Shown here piece after piece: positions 25,554 to 35,550 of a stretch of DNA of 64,000 nucleotides. This stretch comes from an uncultured Pseudomonadota bacterium (GTDB taxonomy: Bacteria; Pseudomonadota; Gammaproteobacteria; Steroidobacterales; Woeseiaceae). Positions within the stretch are counted from its first letter, which is position 1; each line of letters starts with the position of its first letter. Both the position numbers and the translations under genes were made by a program. The notes beneath the pieces were generated by a model. The model worked only from the letters and a program-made list of their open reading frames with translations, searched no databases and was not told the DNA's origin. The stretch lies in the NCBI GenBank assembly GCA_913055625.1, contig CAJXJW010000001.1, positions 372,001 through 436,000 of the forward strand. The letters are read 5' to 3'.

Positions 25554-27758
25554 TCAGTAGCGCGTCTTGCGCCGCGAACGGCGGTAGCGGAACGGGATCG
25601 GCGTCGAACGGAATTTCGGCGTGCGGGACGGGCGGCCGACGAAGTAACCCTGCGCCATGTCGACGCCCAGTTCGCCGAGCAGTGCGAGCGACTCCGCGTT
25701 CTGGACGTACTCTGCGATCGTCTCCATTCCGGCCTCGGCGCCGATCTCCGCGATCATGCGGATCATCTTCTGGTCGACCGGATTGTTCAGGAGGTCCTGG
25801 ACGAATACGCCGTCGATCTTGATGAAGTCGAACTGCAGCTTCTGCAGGTAGCTGAACGAGCTGTAACCCGTGCCGAAGTCGTCGAGCGCCATCCGGCAGC
25901 CGAGAGACCGCAGCGCGTCGATCTGGCGCTCCACGTTGCCCGGCCGGCGTATCGCGAGGCTCTCCGTGATCTCGAAGATGATGCTCCTGGGGTCGACGTC
26001 GTACTCGACGAATGTCTTTTCGACGTAGGCCGCGAGATCGTCGGCCTCGAAGGCATTCGCCGACAGGTTGATCGACAGCTGTAGCGGCCGTTCACTGTTT
26101 CGGTTGACGACCCAGGCGCGCGCGGCGTGCCGGATGATCCAGAAATCGATCTCGGACATCAAGCCGAAGCGGATCGCTGCGGGCAGGAACGCGTCGGGGC
26201 TGACCAGGCGGCCGTCATCGTCACGGATCCGGATCAGGACCTCGTGGTGCGTCGTGGCGCCGGTGTCGATGCGATTGATGGGCTGAAAGCGCAGCTCGAA
26301 CCCATCCTCGTCGAGCGCCTTGCGCAGCTTGTTCATCCAGCCGACGTCCGCCGAGTCGCGCGTTGTCCGGTCGTCCGACTGCTCGAAGAACGCGATACGA
26401 TTTCGCCCGGCGGCCTTTGCTTCGTGGCAGGCGATGTCGGCCTGGGCGATCAGGTCGTCGTGATTGCGGTTGCTGCCGTCGATCATCGCGACGCCGATGC
26501 TGCAGTGCACGTGAAAGACGCGCTCGGCCTCGAAGTGCGCCAGTCGCCGGATATTCTTCAGGATCGTGTCGGCTATCGCTCCGGCCGCGGCTTCCGTCGT
26601 GTTCTTGAGCAATACCACGAACTCGTCGCCCCCGAAGCGAGCAACAGTGTCGTCGTCGTCGATGCTGCGGGTCAGCTCGTCCGCCACGCGCCGGATCAGG
26701 CGGTCGCCGGCCGGGTGCCCGCAGCTGTCGTTGACGTACTTGAAGCGGTCCAGGTCGATGAAGAACAGGGCACTCGTTCGGCGACGTCCCTCGAACTCTG
26801 CCAACTCGGCGCGCAGCTCCTCGACGAAGCGTCGCCGGTTGTACAGGCCGGTCAGCGCATCGTGGTTCGCAAGCTGGGTCAGCCGCGAGTCGCGTTCACT
26901 GAGAGCCGTCGCCGTCTTTTCCAGCGCTTCGACGATGTCCGAGATTTCGCGATGTTCCGCGGGCTTGAACTCGACGTCGAGATTGCCGCGCGCGAGTTCC
27001 CGGATCGGGGTCTGGAGATCCGAAATCGACGCGAGTGCGCTCTGCAGCGCGCGGCGGCCACTCCAGACGAAAACGATCAGCAGGACGACGAGTACCAGCA
27101 CCGCCGCCTGGATGTTTGCCAGCAGCTGGTCGTGGAAAATCAGGTAATCGAGTTCGATGCCGACGAAGCCGATCAGCTCGATCTCGGCCGCCAGGTCGAT
27201 CGCATTCGGGTCGAATGTGAACAGCGCGTCCTCGCTCAGCGACTCCGTCCAGATCGGTGCCACGATGTTGAAGCGGCGGGGATTGAGCAGGCCGCCGGTC
27301 AGGACGTAGGGCTCGTCGGCACCGACCAGCAGGCGCGCAGCCTCCAGCCGGTCGTCGTCCAGGGTTGTCGGCGGATCGACCTCCGGGTCGCTCGGCAGGC
27401 TCGTTAGCGGCGCACCGTCCGCCGCGTAGTAGCTGACGCGCTCGATTTCCGGGTACTTCGCCACGAAGCTCTCGAGCCGGAGCAGCGCGTCGCCGCTGTC
27501 CTCGAGATACAGCGGGGCGCCGAGTTCATTGAGTTCACCTGTCCATTGCAGCGCCCATCGGTTGTAGCTGTCTTTCAGCACCCACTGGCCGCCCCAGTAC
27601 AGCGCGGCAATCGCGAGCCCCCCGATCACGATCGCACTGGCCACCTGGATCGTCAGGATCTCGTTGACGAGGACGCGCTTGCCGTCGTCCCTGCGCCAGT
27701 GCGCAACCCGGGCCAGCACGAGTTCACGCACTGCGGTCCATGAAAGCAGCTGACGCAT
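25554..27758 (-). CDS. Membrane GGDEF-EAL c-di-GMP enzyme
   Basis: 734 residues. Two membrane helices (about 38-58 and 213-233) enclose a periplasmic sensor region. Then a HAMP-like segment, a GGDEF domain with intact RFGGDEF, and an EAL domain whose signature is EVLIR; DDFGTGYSS, the KIDG lysine and ETIAEYVQ are present. No RxxD I-site lies five residues before GGDEF. Both cyclase and phosphodiesterase activity are possible. The stop of the upstream binding-protein gene overlaps this start by one base, so the lipoprotein may feed the periplasmic sensor. Confidence 0.93.
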   Translation of the reverse strand: MRQLLSWTAVRELVLARVAHWRRDDGKRVLVNEILTIQVASAIVIGGLAIAALYWGGQWVLKDSYNRWALQWTGELNELGAPLYLEDSGDALLRLESFVAKYPEIERVSYYAADGAPLTSLPSDPEVDPPTTLDDDRLEAARLLVGADEPYVLTGGLLNPRRFNIVAPIWTESLSEDALFTFDPNAIDLAAEIELIGFVGIELDYLIFHDQLLANIQAAVLVLVVLLIVFVWSGRRALQSALASISDLQTPIRELARGNLDVEFKPAEHREISDIVEALEKTATALSERDSRLTQLANHDALTGLYNRRRFVEELRAELAEFEGRRRTSALFFIDLDRFKYVNDSCGHPAGDRLIRRVADELTRSIDDDDTVARFGGDEFVVLLKNTTEAAAGAIADTILKNIRRLAHFEAERVFHVHCSIGVAMIDGSNRNHDDLIAQADIACHEAKAAGRNRIAFFEQSDDRTTRDSADVGWMNKLRKALDEDGFELRFQPINRIDTGATTHHEVLIRIRDDDGRLVSPDAFLPAAIRFGLMSEIDFWIIRHAARAWVVNRNSERPLQLSINLSANAFEADDLAAYVEKTFVEYDVDPRSIIFEITESLAIRRPGNVERQIDALRSLGCRMALDDFGTGYSSFSYLQKLQFDFIKIDGVFVQDLLNNPVDQKMIRMIAEIGAEAGMETIAEYVQNAESLALLGELGVDMAQGYFVGRPSRTPKFRSTPIPFRYRRSRRKTRY

Positions 27759-28744
27759 CAGTGGACGGAGACCTGGATGGCGCTTAGCGGCGTCAATTCC
27801 GGCAGGTCGTCGAGTTGCCCGGCCTCGATCCGGCGAATGACGTTGACGATGGTATCCGCGATGTCGGCGGCGACGGTGCTGATGCTGATTCCGGCGCCAA
27901 GCGAAAGCAGCGCCTCATTGGATACGGCGACGTCGACGTGCCGCTGACGGGACTGCACGAAGATCTCGCGGAGCGACCGGCTGCTCAAGATCCGGTTATC
28001 GGGAAACAGCCAGAATCCGTCGATCTCGTTCATCATCCGGCGAAACTGGTACAGCGCCTCCTGGTCGGAATCGACCGTGACGACGGTGAGCTGGACTCCG
28101 AGCGTGTCGGCGGCGACCCGCGCTTCCTCGATGAGCGCATCGTGCCCCGGGCCGATGATCGCGCCGATACGCGTGAGTGTCGGATTCGCCGACTTCCATG
28201 CCCCCAGCTGTGCTTCCGGGGGTGCGACCGCGGCGACGCCGCGGCTGTTGTCGGTGACGAGACCGTCGTCACGGTAGTTGAACACCTGGCTGAAGACGAC
28301 TGGCACCCGTGCCAGCGCGACCGCGACGCGCGCGGCCGGCAGGCCGATCGCAACGACGGCGCCGGAGTCGGAGTCGTTGATGGCGCGAAAGGCCTCTTCA
28401 GGCGGCTGGCTCTTGTCGCTCAGGTCGAAGATCGAAAATCGGCCGAGGCGCCGGCTGAGCTCGATGGCGACGTCCTCGTACGCCGGGGCGCGGCTCGCGA
28501 GGACGATCGCGACTCCGGGCGGTTCCGGCAGCACGGGCGGGGGCGGCGGCATCCGGCGTTTCCGGGCCGTGATCGGTGGCAGCAGCTCGACGTCCGGCAG
28601 GTTGTCGATGGACGCAGGCGGCTGCGGGTCCGGCGGCACCTCGACCGGCGCCGGCGCCGGCGTGGCACAGGCGGCGAGCTGCAACACCAGCAACAAGCCG
28701 GGCAGTCGAAAGGCAGTCCGATTCTCACAATTGGGCAAAGCCAC
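27758..28744 (-). CDS. ABC_sub_bind-like periplasmic lipoprotein
   Basis: 328 residues with a lipobox (LLVLQLAACAT). A proline-rich linker (residues 25-70) precedes a two-lobed periplasmic binding domain with VVAIGLPAARVAVALARVPVVFSQVFNY and SNPTLTRIGAIIGPGH-type segments like the TrpX/PF04392 family. No ABC permease or ATPase is next to it. It is translationally coupled to the GGDEF-EAL gene, a known arrangement in which a binding protein relays a ligand signal to a membrane c-di-GMP enzyme. Ligand unknown. Confidence 0.78.
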   Translation of the reverse strand: MALPNCENRTAFRLPGLLLVLQLAACATPAPAPVEVPPDPQPPASIDNLPDVELLPPITARKRRMPPPPPVLPEPPGVAIVLASRAPAYEDVAIELSRRLGRFSIFDLSDKSQPPEEAFRAINDSDSGAVVAIGLPAARVAVALARVPVVFSQVFNYRDDGLVTDNSRGVAAVAPPEAQLGAWKSANPTLTRIGAIIGPGHDALIEEARVAADTLGVQLTVVTVDSDQEALYQFRRMMNEIDGFWLFPDNRILSSRSLREIFVQSRQRHVDVAVSNEALLSLGAGISISTVAADIADTIVNVIRRIEAGQLDDLPELTPLSAIQVSVH

Positions 28745-28914
28745 AGCGGGTCCCCACCGGGTCAGCCTGCCGCGGGCGGCAGGCGCAATGGTCCTGCCAC
28801 GGTTTTAGCGAATCAGGGGGGCGGTTTCTGTGCCCGGTGTCGAGGTTTTGACGGTGGATGGGGAAGAGGCGGGGCCGGGGGTTATGTCAAGCGATGGGGG
28901 ATTTGAATAGACGA

Positions 28915-29052
28915 GGGTCGCGAGATGGGCGACTCGCGGGCGAGTCGCCGGTCGGCGGGCTTTGCCCGCCTCGGATCGAACTCTGGGGGTGAGTTCCAGT
29001 CTCAGCCGACCACCCATAAAAAAAGACCGCCCCCTCTTGTGAGGGCGGGTCT
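28915..29052 (+). repeat. Tandem hairpin repeat, copy 1
   Basis: First copy of a 138-bp unit repeated 148 bp later with few differences. It contains three stem-loops in a row (GCGACTCGC/GCGAGTCGC, GGCGGGC-TTT-GCCCGCC, GAACTC/GAGTTC) and the left half of the terminator palindrome. The right half breaks off after GGGCGG. Confidence 0.85.
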
Positions 29053-29062
29053 CATTGAGATG

Positions 29063-29200
29063 GGGTCGCGAGATGGGCGACTCGCGGGGCGAGTCGCCTG
29101 TCGGCGGGCTTTGCCCGCCTCGGATCGAACTCTGGGGGTGAGTTCCAGTCCCGGCCGACCACCCATAAAAAAAGACCGCCCCCTCTTGTGAGGGCGGTCT
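29063..29200 (+). repeat. Tandem hairpin repeat, copy 2
   Basis: Second copy, next to tRNA-Pro. Same three hairpins, then the full terminator palindrome. Copies differ mainly by an extra G in the first loop and by TCTCAGCC versus TCCCGGCC. Confidence 0.85.
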
Positions 29201-29218
29201 TTTTTTATGGGTGGTCGG
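29155..29218 (-). terminator. 64-nt palindrome: tRNA-Pro terminator
   Basis: Arms 29155-29181 and 29192-29218 are perfect complements over 27 bp around a 10-nt centre. On the minus strand the core AAAGACCGCCC/GGGCGGTCTTTTTTT is a strong terminator directly after the tRNA. The outer arm extends into the last bases of the tRNA, including its CCA. Confidence 0.85.
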
Positions 29219-29288
29219 GGTAGCGAGATTCGAACTCACGACTTCTACCTCCCGAAGATAGCGCTCTACCAGGCTGAGCTATACCCCG
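29212..29288 (-). tRNA. tRNA-Pro(CGG)
   Basis: 77 nt with encoded CCA. The acceptor stem CGGGGTA/TACCCCG pairs fully, the D arm has AGCTCAGCCTGGTAGAGC, the anticodon loop is TTCGGGA (anticodon CGG) on a CTATC/GGTAG stem, and the T loop is TTCGAAT. Discriminator A and CCA follow. Confidence 0.97.
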
Positions 29289-29294
29289 ATGGCA

Positions 29295-30293
29295 TCAGGA
29301 GCGGCGGCGGACGGAAAAGTCCGCAATCGTCACGAGGGCCTGCTTGTAGTCCGAGTCGGGAAGATCGGATAAGGCGTCTATCGCCAGGTCGGCGGCCTCC
29401 TGCGCGCGCGCCGCAGTGTACTCAAGCGCACCCGTCGATTCAATCACCGATTGCACGTCTGCCAGCCGGCTGGTGCCGCCCTCGAGGATGGCCGTCCGCA
29501 GCAGCTCCTGTTGGGGGCCGGTGCCCGTCTGCAGGGCGCGGATCAACGGCAACGTGGGCTTGCCCTCGGCGAGGTCGTCGCCGAGATTCTTGCCGAGTTC
29601 CTCGGGTGACGCGTCGAAGTCCAGCGCGTCGTCGACGAGTTGGAAAGCCAGCCCAAGCTGGCGGCCGTAATTCGCCATGGTCCCCTCGATGTCAGGGCCG
29701 CTGCCGGCGAGTACGGCGGCAAGCTCGGCGCCGGCCTCGAACAGCCGGGCCGTCTTGCGGTAAATGACCTGGCGGTAGGCGTCTTCGCTGACGTCCGGGT
29801 CGTGGACGTTCATGAGCTGCATGACTTCGCCGGCGGCGATCGTGTTCGTGGCATCGGCCAAAATCTGCATGACCCGCATGCTGTCGATGTCCACCATCAT
29901 CTGGAAGGCCCGGGAATACAGGAAGTCCCCCACGAGGACGCTTGCCTGGTTGCCGAAGACCGCGTTCGCAGACTGGCGGCCGCGGCGCCGCTCCGACGAG
30001 TCGACGACGTCGTCGTGCAGCAGGGTCGCCGTGTGAATGAACTCGACGATCGCCGCAGTGCGGTGATGCTGCATTCCTCCGTAGCCCAGCGCCCGCGCGG
30101 CGAGGAGCACGATCATCGGCCGCAGACGCTTGCCGCCGCTCCGGACGATGTATTCGGAGACCTGGGACACCAGCGCGACGTCGCTTTCGAGGCTCCGGGT
30201 GATCAGGGCGTCGACGTCGGACATGTCGTCCCGCGCGAGGGTGAGGACGTCCGCGAAGGCCATCCTGTCTGGTGTGTTATCTACCGCGTGCAT
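29295..30293 (-). CDS. ispB: Octaprenyl diphosphate synthase
   Basis: 332 residues; a shorter start at ATG 30263 is possible. A trans-prenyltransferase with first aspartate-rich motif LLHDDVVD and second motif FQLVDDALD, plus GGKRLRP and GDFLYSRAF. It makes the polyprenyl side chain of ubiquinone; chain length is not visible but the two residues before the first motif are small-to-medium, fitting a long chain. It diverges from rplU, the standard arrangement in gammaproteobacteria. Confidence 0.95.
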   Translation of the reverse strand: MHAVDNTPDRMAFADVLTLARDDMSDVDALITRSLESDVALVSQVSEYIVRSGGKRLRPMIVLLAARALGYGGMQHHRTAAIVEFIHTATLLHDDVVDSSERRRGRQSANAVFGNQASVLVGDFLYSRAFQMMVDIDSMRVMQILADATNTIAAGEVMQLMNVHDPDVSEDAYRQVIYRKTARLFEAGAELAAVLAGSGPDIEGTMANYGRQLGLAFQLVDDALDFDASPEELGKNLGDDLAEGKPTLPLIRALQTGTGPQQELLRTAILEGGTSRLADVQSVIESTGALEYTAARAQEAADLAIDALSDLPDSDYKQALVTIADFSVRRRS

Positions 30294-30407
30294 AAAATGA
30301 TGATGCCTGAATCACCGCCCGGTGGCGACTGGAACCGGGCGCACGCGACGCCGCCGGGCCCGTCCGCAAGCCATTGAATGACGCCGGAATTCCGTCGCCG
30401 CACGCCG

Positions 30408-30436
30408 TTGACCCGCCGACGGGGAATCTATAGAAT
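30408..30436 (+). promoter_or_regulatory. Sigma-70 promoter of rplU-rpmA
   Basis: TTGACC (30408-30413) and TAGAAT (30431-30436) are 17 bp apart, each one mismatch from consensus. About 115 bp of leader remain before the rplU ATG. Confidence 0.75.
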
Positions 30437-30555
30437 TCCCGCTCTTTTGCGGCCGCGGCCGTGCGACCGGCGTCCGGCCGGTCCGGCGAGCACGCAAAAA
30501 TCTCTTATTTCTCAGTCGGTTGCGGCAAAGCGGCCGGCGCAACGGAGCAAGCACG

Positions 30556-31023
30556 ATGTATGCGGTTTTTCGCAGCGGCGGCAAGCAGTACCGCGCGGCA
30601 ACGGGAGACGTTCTGCGTCTCGAGAAAATTGACGCCGACGAGGGCGCCTCGGTCGAGTTCGACGAGGTCCTGCTGGTGGGTGATGGCAAGGACGTGAAGG
30701 TCGGCACGCCGTTGCTCGACGGCACGTCGGTGAGCGCCAAGGTGCTGAGCCAGGGCAAGTCCCGCAAGGTGCCGGTCGTGAAATTCCGGCGCCGCCAGAA
30801 TTACCTGCGCCAGGGCACGCACCGCCAGTTCTTCACCGAGGTCGAGATCACGGCCATCGGCGGCTCGACGGGCGGCAAGTCGGCGGACGACAAGCCGGCC
30901 GCAAAGAAGGCGGCGACCAAGAAGGCAGCGGCGAAAAAGCCGGCAGCCAAGAAGGCTGCGGCCAAGAAAACGGCGACGAAGAAGAAGGCCACCAGGAAGG
31001 CGGCCGGAAAGTCGGACGATTAA
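30556..31023 (+). CDS. rplU: Ribosomal protein bL21 with lysine/alanine-rich tail
   Basis: 155 residues from ATG 30556. The first 103 are a normal L21 (MYAVFRSGGKQYR start, KFRRRQNYLRQGTHRQ near residue 85). The last 50 form a low-complexity tail of repeated AAKK/ATKK units, like histone H1-type basic tails. Most L21 proteins end near residue 103-110. Operon with rpmA, 59 bp downstream. Confidence 0.96.
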   Translation: MYAVFRSGGKQYRAATGDVLRLEKIDADEGASVEFDEVLLVGDGKDVKVGTPLLDGTSVSAKVLSQGKSRKVPVVKFRRRQNYLRQGTHRQFFTEVEITAIGGSTGGKSADDKPAAKKAATKKAAAKKPAAKKAAAKKTATKKKATRKAAGKSDD

Positions 31024-31082
31024 TCGGGACTCGCTGCGGCGTCCGAGAATGCCGGCGGCGACAGACAGACAGGTAGACGACA

Positions 31083-31337
31083 GTGGCACACAAGAAAGCA
31101 GGCGGTAGCAGTAAGAACGGTCGCGATTCCGAGAGTAAACGACTCGGCGTGAAGATTTTCGGTGGCCAGGAAGTGGTCGCCGGCAACATCATCGTTCGGC
31201 AGCGTGGCACGCGTTTCCACGCGGGTACGAACGTCGGTGTCGGCCGCGATCACACGCTGTTCGCGAAGTCGGACGGCCGCGTGGTCTTCGAGAAGAAAGG
31301 CCCCCGAAACCGCCAGTTCGTGAGCGTCGTACAGTAG
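31083..31337 (+). CDS. rpmA: Ribosomal protein bL27
   Basis: 84 residues from GTG 31083. The sequence [37 protein letters not shown] and [12 protein letters not shown] is the conserved L27 signature. The N-terminus reaches the peptidyl-transferase centre. No N-terminal extension for protease cleavage of the Firmicutes type. It follows rplU and ends before a terminator. Confidence 0.97.
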   Translation: MAHKKAGGSSKNGRDSESKRLGVKIFGGQEVVAGNIIVRQRGTRFHAGTNVGVGRDHTLFAKSDGRVVFEKKGPRNRQFVSVVQ

Positions 31338-31381
31338 ACGCAGCACACCGGGCCCGCGGGGTCACGGTACGCAGCCTGAAG

Positions 31382-31404
31382 AACCCCGCACCCGCGGGGT
31401 TTTT
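31382..31404 (+). terminator. Terminator after rpmA
   Basis: AACCCCGC (31382-31389), loop ACCC, GCGGGGTT and further T residues. It ends the rplU-rpmA transcript 22 bp before cgtA, which may be reached by read-through or its own promoter. Confidence 0.85.
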
Positions 31405-31423
31405 CGTGTCAGGGTCCTGTTGA

Positions 31424-32494
<1,071 letters not shown>

Positions 32495-32497
32495 CGC

Positions 32498-32526
32498 AAA
32501 AAAGCCCGCTTTCGCGGGCTCTTTTC
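32498..32526. terminator. Bidirectional terminator between cgtA and rpsT
   Basis: AGCCCGC (32503-32509), loop TTTC, GCGGGCT (32514-32520), with T-runs after the stem on both strands. It serves the convergent cgtA and rpsT genes. Confidence 0.85.
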
Positions 32527-32550
32527 CAAGCGTTTATTCTGCCCGCCGGG

Positions 32551-32817
32551 TCAGGCAGCGAGCGTCTTGATGCGCTGGTTCAGCCGGCTCTTGTGGCGCG
32601 CCGCCTTGTTCCTGGTGACGATGCCCTTGTTGACCATGCTGTCGATGACCGGCACCGCGTCGCGGAAGGCCGCAACGGCCGCATCCTTGTCACCGGCGTC
32701 GCAGGCCTTGATGACGTTCTTGATCTTGGTGCGCATGCGCGAACGCAGGCCCATGTTGTGCTTGCGCAGCTTCTCGGCCTGTTTGGCGCGCTTTTGCGCT
32801 GACTTGATGTTTGCCAC
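32551..32817 (-). CDS. rpsT: Ribosomal protein bS20
   Basis: 88 residues from GTG 32817. Reads M-ANIKSAQKRAKQAEKLRKHN at the start and ends NKAARHKSRLNQRIKTLAA, the standard S20. A long open frame extending upstream on the same strand is only the antisense of murJ. It sits between cgtA and murJ as in related genomes. Confidence 0.97.
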   Translation of the reverse strand: MANIKSAQKRAKQAEKLRKHNMGLRSRMRTKIKNVIKACDAGDKDAAVAAFRDAVPVIDSMVNKGIVTRNKAARHKSRLNQRIKTLAA

Positions 32818-32967
32818 GTCGAAAATACCGTGTCCGGATTCAAAGAGCCGCGTATTATTCAGGCCCCGACGGTCAAAGTCAATGCCGTCTTGCGGTCTCC
32901 GGCGAAGCTTCGGTGCGGCAGATAAATTACTGATTTTTATGATTTTTCCGGCTAGAATCCGGGGGCT

Positions 32968-34593
32968 ATGAACAGACCACGCGGGCCGGAGCAGGATACC
33001 GGCGGGGAACACGCGGACGGCCTGCCGCGGGTGACCGGGCGGGGGCTGTTCGCCAAGACGTCCGTCGTGAGCGGCATGACGCTCATCTCCCGCATCCTGG
33101 GGCTCGTCCGCGACATCGTGCTGGCGCGGTACTTCGGCGCAGGCCTGGTCATCGATGCCTTCGTCGTCGCCAATCGCATCCCGAACATGTTGCGGCGCTT
33201 CTTTGCCGAGGGTGCGTTCTCGGCGGGCTTCATCCCGGTGATGGCGCGCTACCGGGAGCGGCACGGCGCGGAGGAGGCGCGCGAGTTCATCGACGCCGTC
33301 GCGGGCACTTTTGCGCTCGTACTGTTCGTGGTGACGCTGGCCGGCGTCGTCGCCGCACCGCTGATCATCATCGCGGTCGCGCCCGGGTTCATCGGCGACG
33401 GGGGCGACTTCGACCTCGCGACGCTGATGCTGAGGTTCACGTTCCCGTACCTGTTCTTTGTCTCGTTGACGGCGTTCGCCGGCGGCATTCTCAATACTTA
33501 CGGACGATTCGCGGTGCCCGCGTTTACGCCGGTCATCCTGAACGTCGTGCTCATTGCCGGCGCGGTCTGGCTGTCGCCGCGGCTGGCCGAACCGGGCATG
33601 GCATTGGCCTACGCAGTGTTCATCGCCGGTTTGCTGCAGTTGCTGTTCCAACTGCCATACCTCGCGCAGATCCGGGCATTGCCGCGCCCGCGGTGGCGCC
33701 CGCGCCACGAGGGCGTGCGGCGCGCGGCGCGGCTCATGCTGCCGGCGATCTTCGGTTCGTCCGTGGCCCAGGTGAACATCCTCATCAGCGGCATGATCGC
33801 GTCGATGCTCGGGGTAGGCAGTATCAGCTACCTGTACTTCTCGGATCGGCTGATGGAATTCCCGCTCGGATTGTTCGGCATCGCGCTGGCCACCGTTACG
33901 CTGCCGTACCTGTCGCGCCTGTGGTCGGGGGGGCGCCACGCAGAGTTTGCCGCGACACTCGACTGGTCCATGCGCATCGTGCTCCTGATCGCAGCGCCGG
34001 CAGCGTTCGGGCTGGTAGTGCTCGCGGAGCCGCTGGTCGCAACGTTGTTCTACGGCGGAATCTTCGACGCGCACGCCGTGCGCATGACGGCCATGGCGCT
34101 GCAGGCGTACGCAGCCGGCCTGGTCGGGTTTTCCTACGTCAAGGTGCTCGCGCCGGCGTTCTTCGCGCGCGAGGACACGCGCACGCCGGTGCGCATTGCC
34201 GTCACGGCGCTCGTCGTAAACACGACGATCAGTATCGTCCTTGCCGCATGGCTGACCCGTGCTGGTTACCCTGGTCCCCACGTGGGGCTGGCAGCGGCGA
34301 CGTCGGTCGCGGCATTGCTCAACGCCGGCCTGCTGTTTCACAGGCTGAGGGCCGACGGCGTACTGAGACCGTCGCCGGGGTGGGCGGCCTTCGGCCTGCA
34401 GGTTGCGTTGGCCTGTGTCGCGATGTGCGCGATACTGGTGTTCATGCACAATCCCCTCGAGTGGTGGCTGGCGGCGAGTTCGCTGGACCGTGTCCTGCGC
34501 CTGGCCCTGGAAGTCGGCGCCGGGGCCGGCGTCTATTTCGGCAGCCTGTTTGCCCTGGGTCTTCGCGCGTCCCGGCTGGGCCTGCGGGGCTGA
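32968..34593 (+). CDS. murJ: Lipid II flippase MurJ
   Basis: 541 residues, 14 membrane segments. MATE/MVF-fold flippase that moves lipid II to the periplasmic face. The conserved start after a 30-residue hydrophilic tail is SGMTLISRILGLVRDIVLAR, followed by AEGAFSAGFIPV, LPAIFGSSVAQVNILI and the RLMEFPLGLFGIALAT region. A TAGAAT at 32953-32958 may be its -10. The ribF TTG start follows 5 bp after its stop. Confidence 0.96.
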   Translation: MNRPRGPEQDTGGEHADGLPRVTGRGLFAKTSVVSGMTLISRILGLVRDIVLARYFGAGLVIDAFVVANRIPNMLRRFFAEGAFSAGFIPVMARYRERHGAEEAREFIDAVAGTFALVLFVVTLAGVVAAPLIIIAVAPGFIGDGGDFDLATLMLRFTFPYLFFVSLTAFAGGILNTYGRFAVPAFTPVILNVVLIAGAVWLSPRLAEPGMALAYAVFIAGLLQLLFQLPYLAQIRALPRPRWRPRHEGVRRAARLMLPAIFGSSVAQVNILISGMIASMLGVGSISYLYFSDRLMEFPLGLFGIALATVTLPYLSRLWSGGRHAEFAATLDWSMRIVLLIAAPAAFGLVVLAEPLVATLFYGGIFDAHAVRMTAMALQAYAAGLVGFSYVKVLAPAFFAREDTRTPVRIAVTALVVNTTISIVLAAWLTRAGYPGPHVGLAAATSVAALLNAGLLFHRLRADGVLRPSPGWAAFGLQVALACVAMCAILVFMHNPLEWWLAASSLDRVLRLALEVGAGAGVYFGSLFALGLRASRLGLRG

Positions 34594-34597
34594 CAGC

Positions 34598-35539
34598 TTG
34601 CGTCTCGTCCGGCACCTCGGTGATCTCCCGTTTCGCCGCCTCGAGGCCGGATCGGTGGTTACCATCGGGTCATTCGACGGCCTGCACCTTGGCCACCGCG
34701 CTTTGCTCGGCGAAGTCTTCGCGCTGGCCGCACCCGAGCGCCTTCCCAGTATCGTAATGAGCTTCGAGCCGACGCCGAAGGAGTTCTTCCAGGCGTCGCG
34801 ACCGCCGGCGCGCCTGACGCGGTTTCGCGAGAAATTCGAGGCGCTCGACGAAGCCGGCGTCGACATCTTCTATTGCCCGCGGTTTTCGCTGTCGATGCGT
34901 GAAATTGCGGCGACCGACTTCGTTCGCCGCATCCTCGTTCACGGCCTCAATGCGCGCGCCGTCGTCGTCGGCGACGACTTTCGCTTTGCCCACCGGCGGA
35001 GCGGTGATACCGCGCTGCTGCAACGGCTCGGTAGCGCGCTGGACTTCGAGGTTCTGCAGGTGCCGAGCGTCGTCGTCGACGGAACCCGCGTCAGCAGTAC
35101 GGCAATCCGCGAGGCCTGCGCGGCCGGCGACCTCATGGCCGCGGCGAGGCTCCTCGGCCGGCCGTACCGCATGTCGGGACGGGTCGTGCGCGGCGCGAGC
35201 GTCGGGCGGCGGCTCGGCTTCCCGACGGCAAACGTGGACCTTCGGCGGCGGCAGTGTGCCGTCAGCGGGATCTTCGCGGTGCGGGTGCACGGTCTGGGTG
35301 ACGCAGCGCTGGATGGCGTCGCCAGCGTCGGTTCGCGGCCGACGTTCGACGGCACGAAACCGGTGCTCGAGGTACACCTGTTCGACTTCGACGGCGACAT
35401 CTACGGTCAGCGCATCGACGTCGACTTCATCGAGCACCTGCGAGAACAGGAAAAGTACGACGATATCGCGGACCTGGTTGCACAGATGCACCGCGACGCC
35501 GACAATGCGCGCTCCGTATTGCGGGCCACCGCGGCCTGA
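34598..35539 (+). CDS. ribF: Bifunctional riboflavin kinase/FAD synthetase
   Basis: 313 residues from TTG 34598. N-terminal FAD synthetase domain with TIGSFDGLHLGHRALL and VVGDDFRFAHRRSGD; ISSTAIR-like RVSSTAIREA; C-terminal riboflavin kinase with GRRLGFPTANVDL and the metal/ATP motif SVGSRPTFDG. It makes FMN and FAD. It lies between murJ and lspA; the ileS gene normally in this place is missing. Confidence 0.95.
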   Translation: MRLVRHLGDLPFRRLEAGSVVTIGSFDGLHLGHRALLGEVFALAAPERLPSIVMSFEPTPKEFFQASRPPARLTRFREKFEALDEAGVDIFYCPRFSLSMREIAATDFVRRILVHGLNARAVVVGDDFRFAHRRSGDTALLQRLGSALDFEVLQVPSVVVDGTRVSSTAIREACAAGDLMAAARLLGRPYRMSGRVVRGASVGRRLGFPTANVDLRRRQCAVSGIFAVRVHGLGDAALDGVASVGSRPTFDGTKPVLEVHLFDFDGDIYGQRIDVDFIEHLREQEKYDDIADLVAQMHRDADNARSVLRATAA

Positions 35540-35550
35540 GGGGACGAGAA

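Noticed and set aside
32818..34866. Long minus-strand frame extending rpsT upstream across murJ
   Set aside because: It is antisense to murJ. rpsT begins at GTG 32817 with the normal S20 N-terminus.
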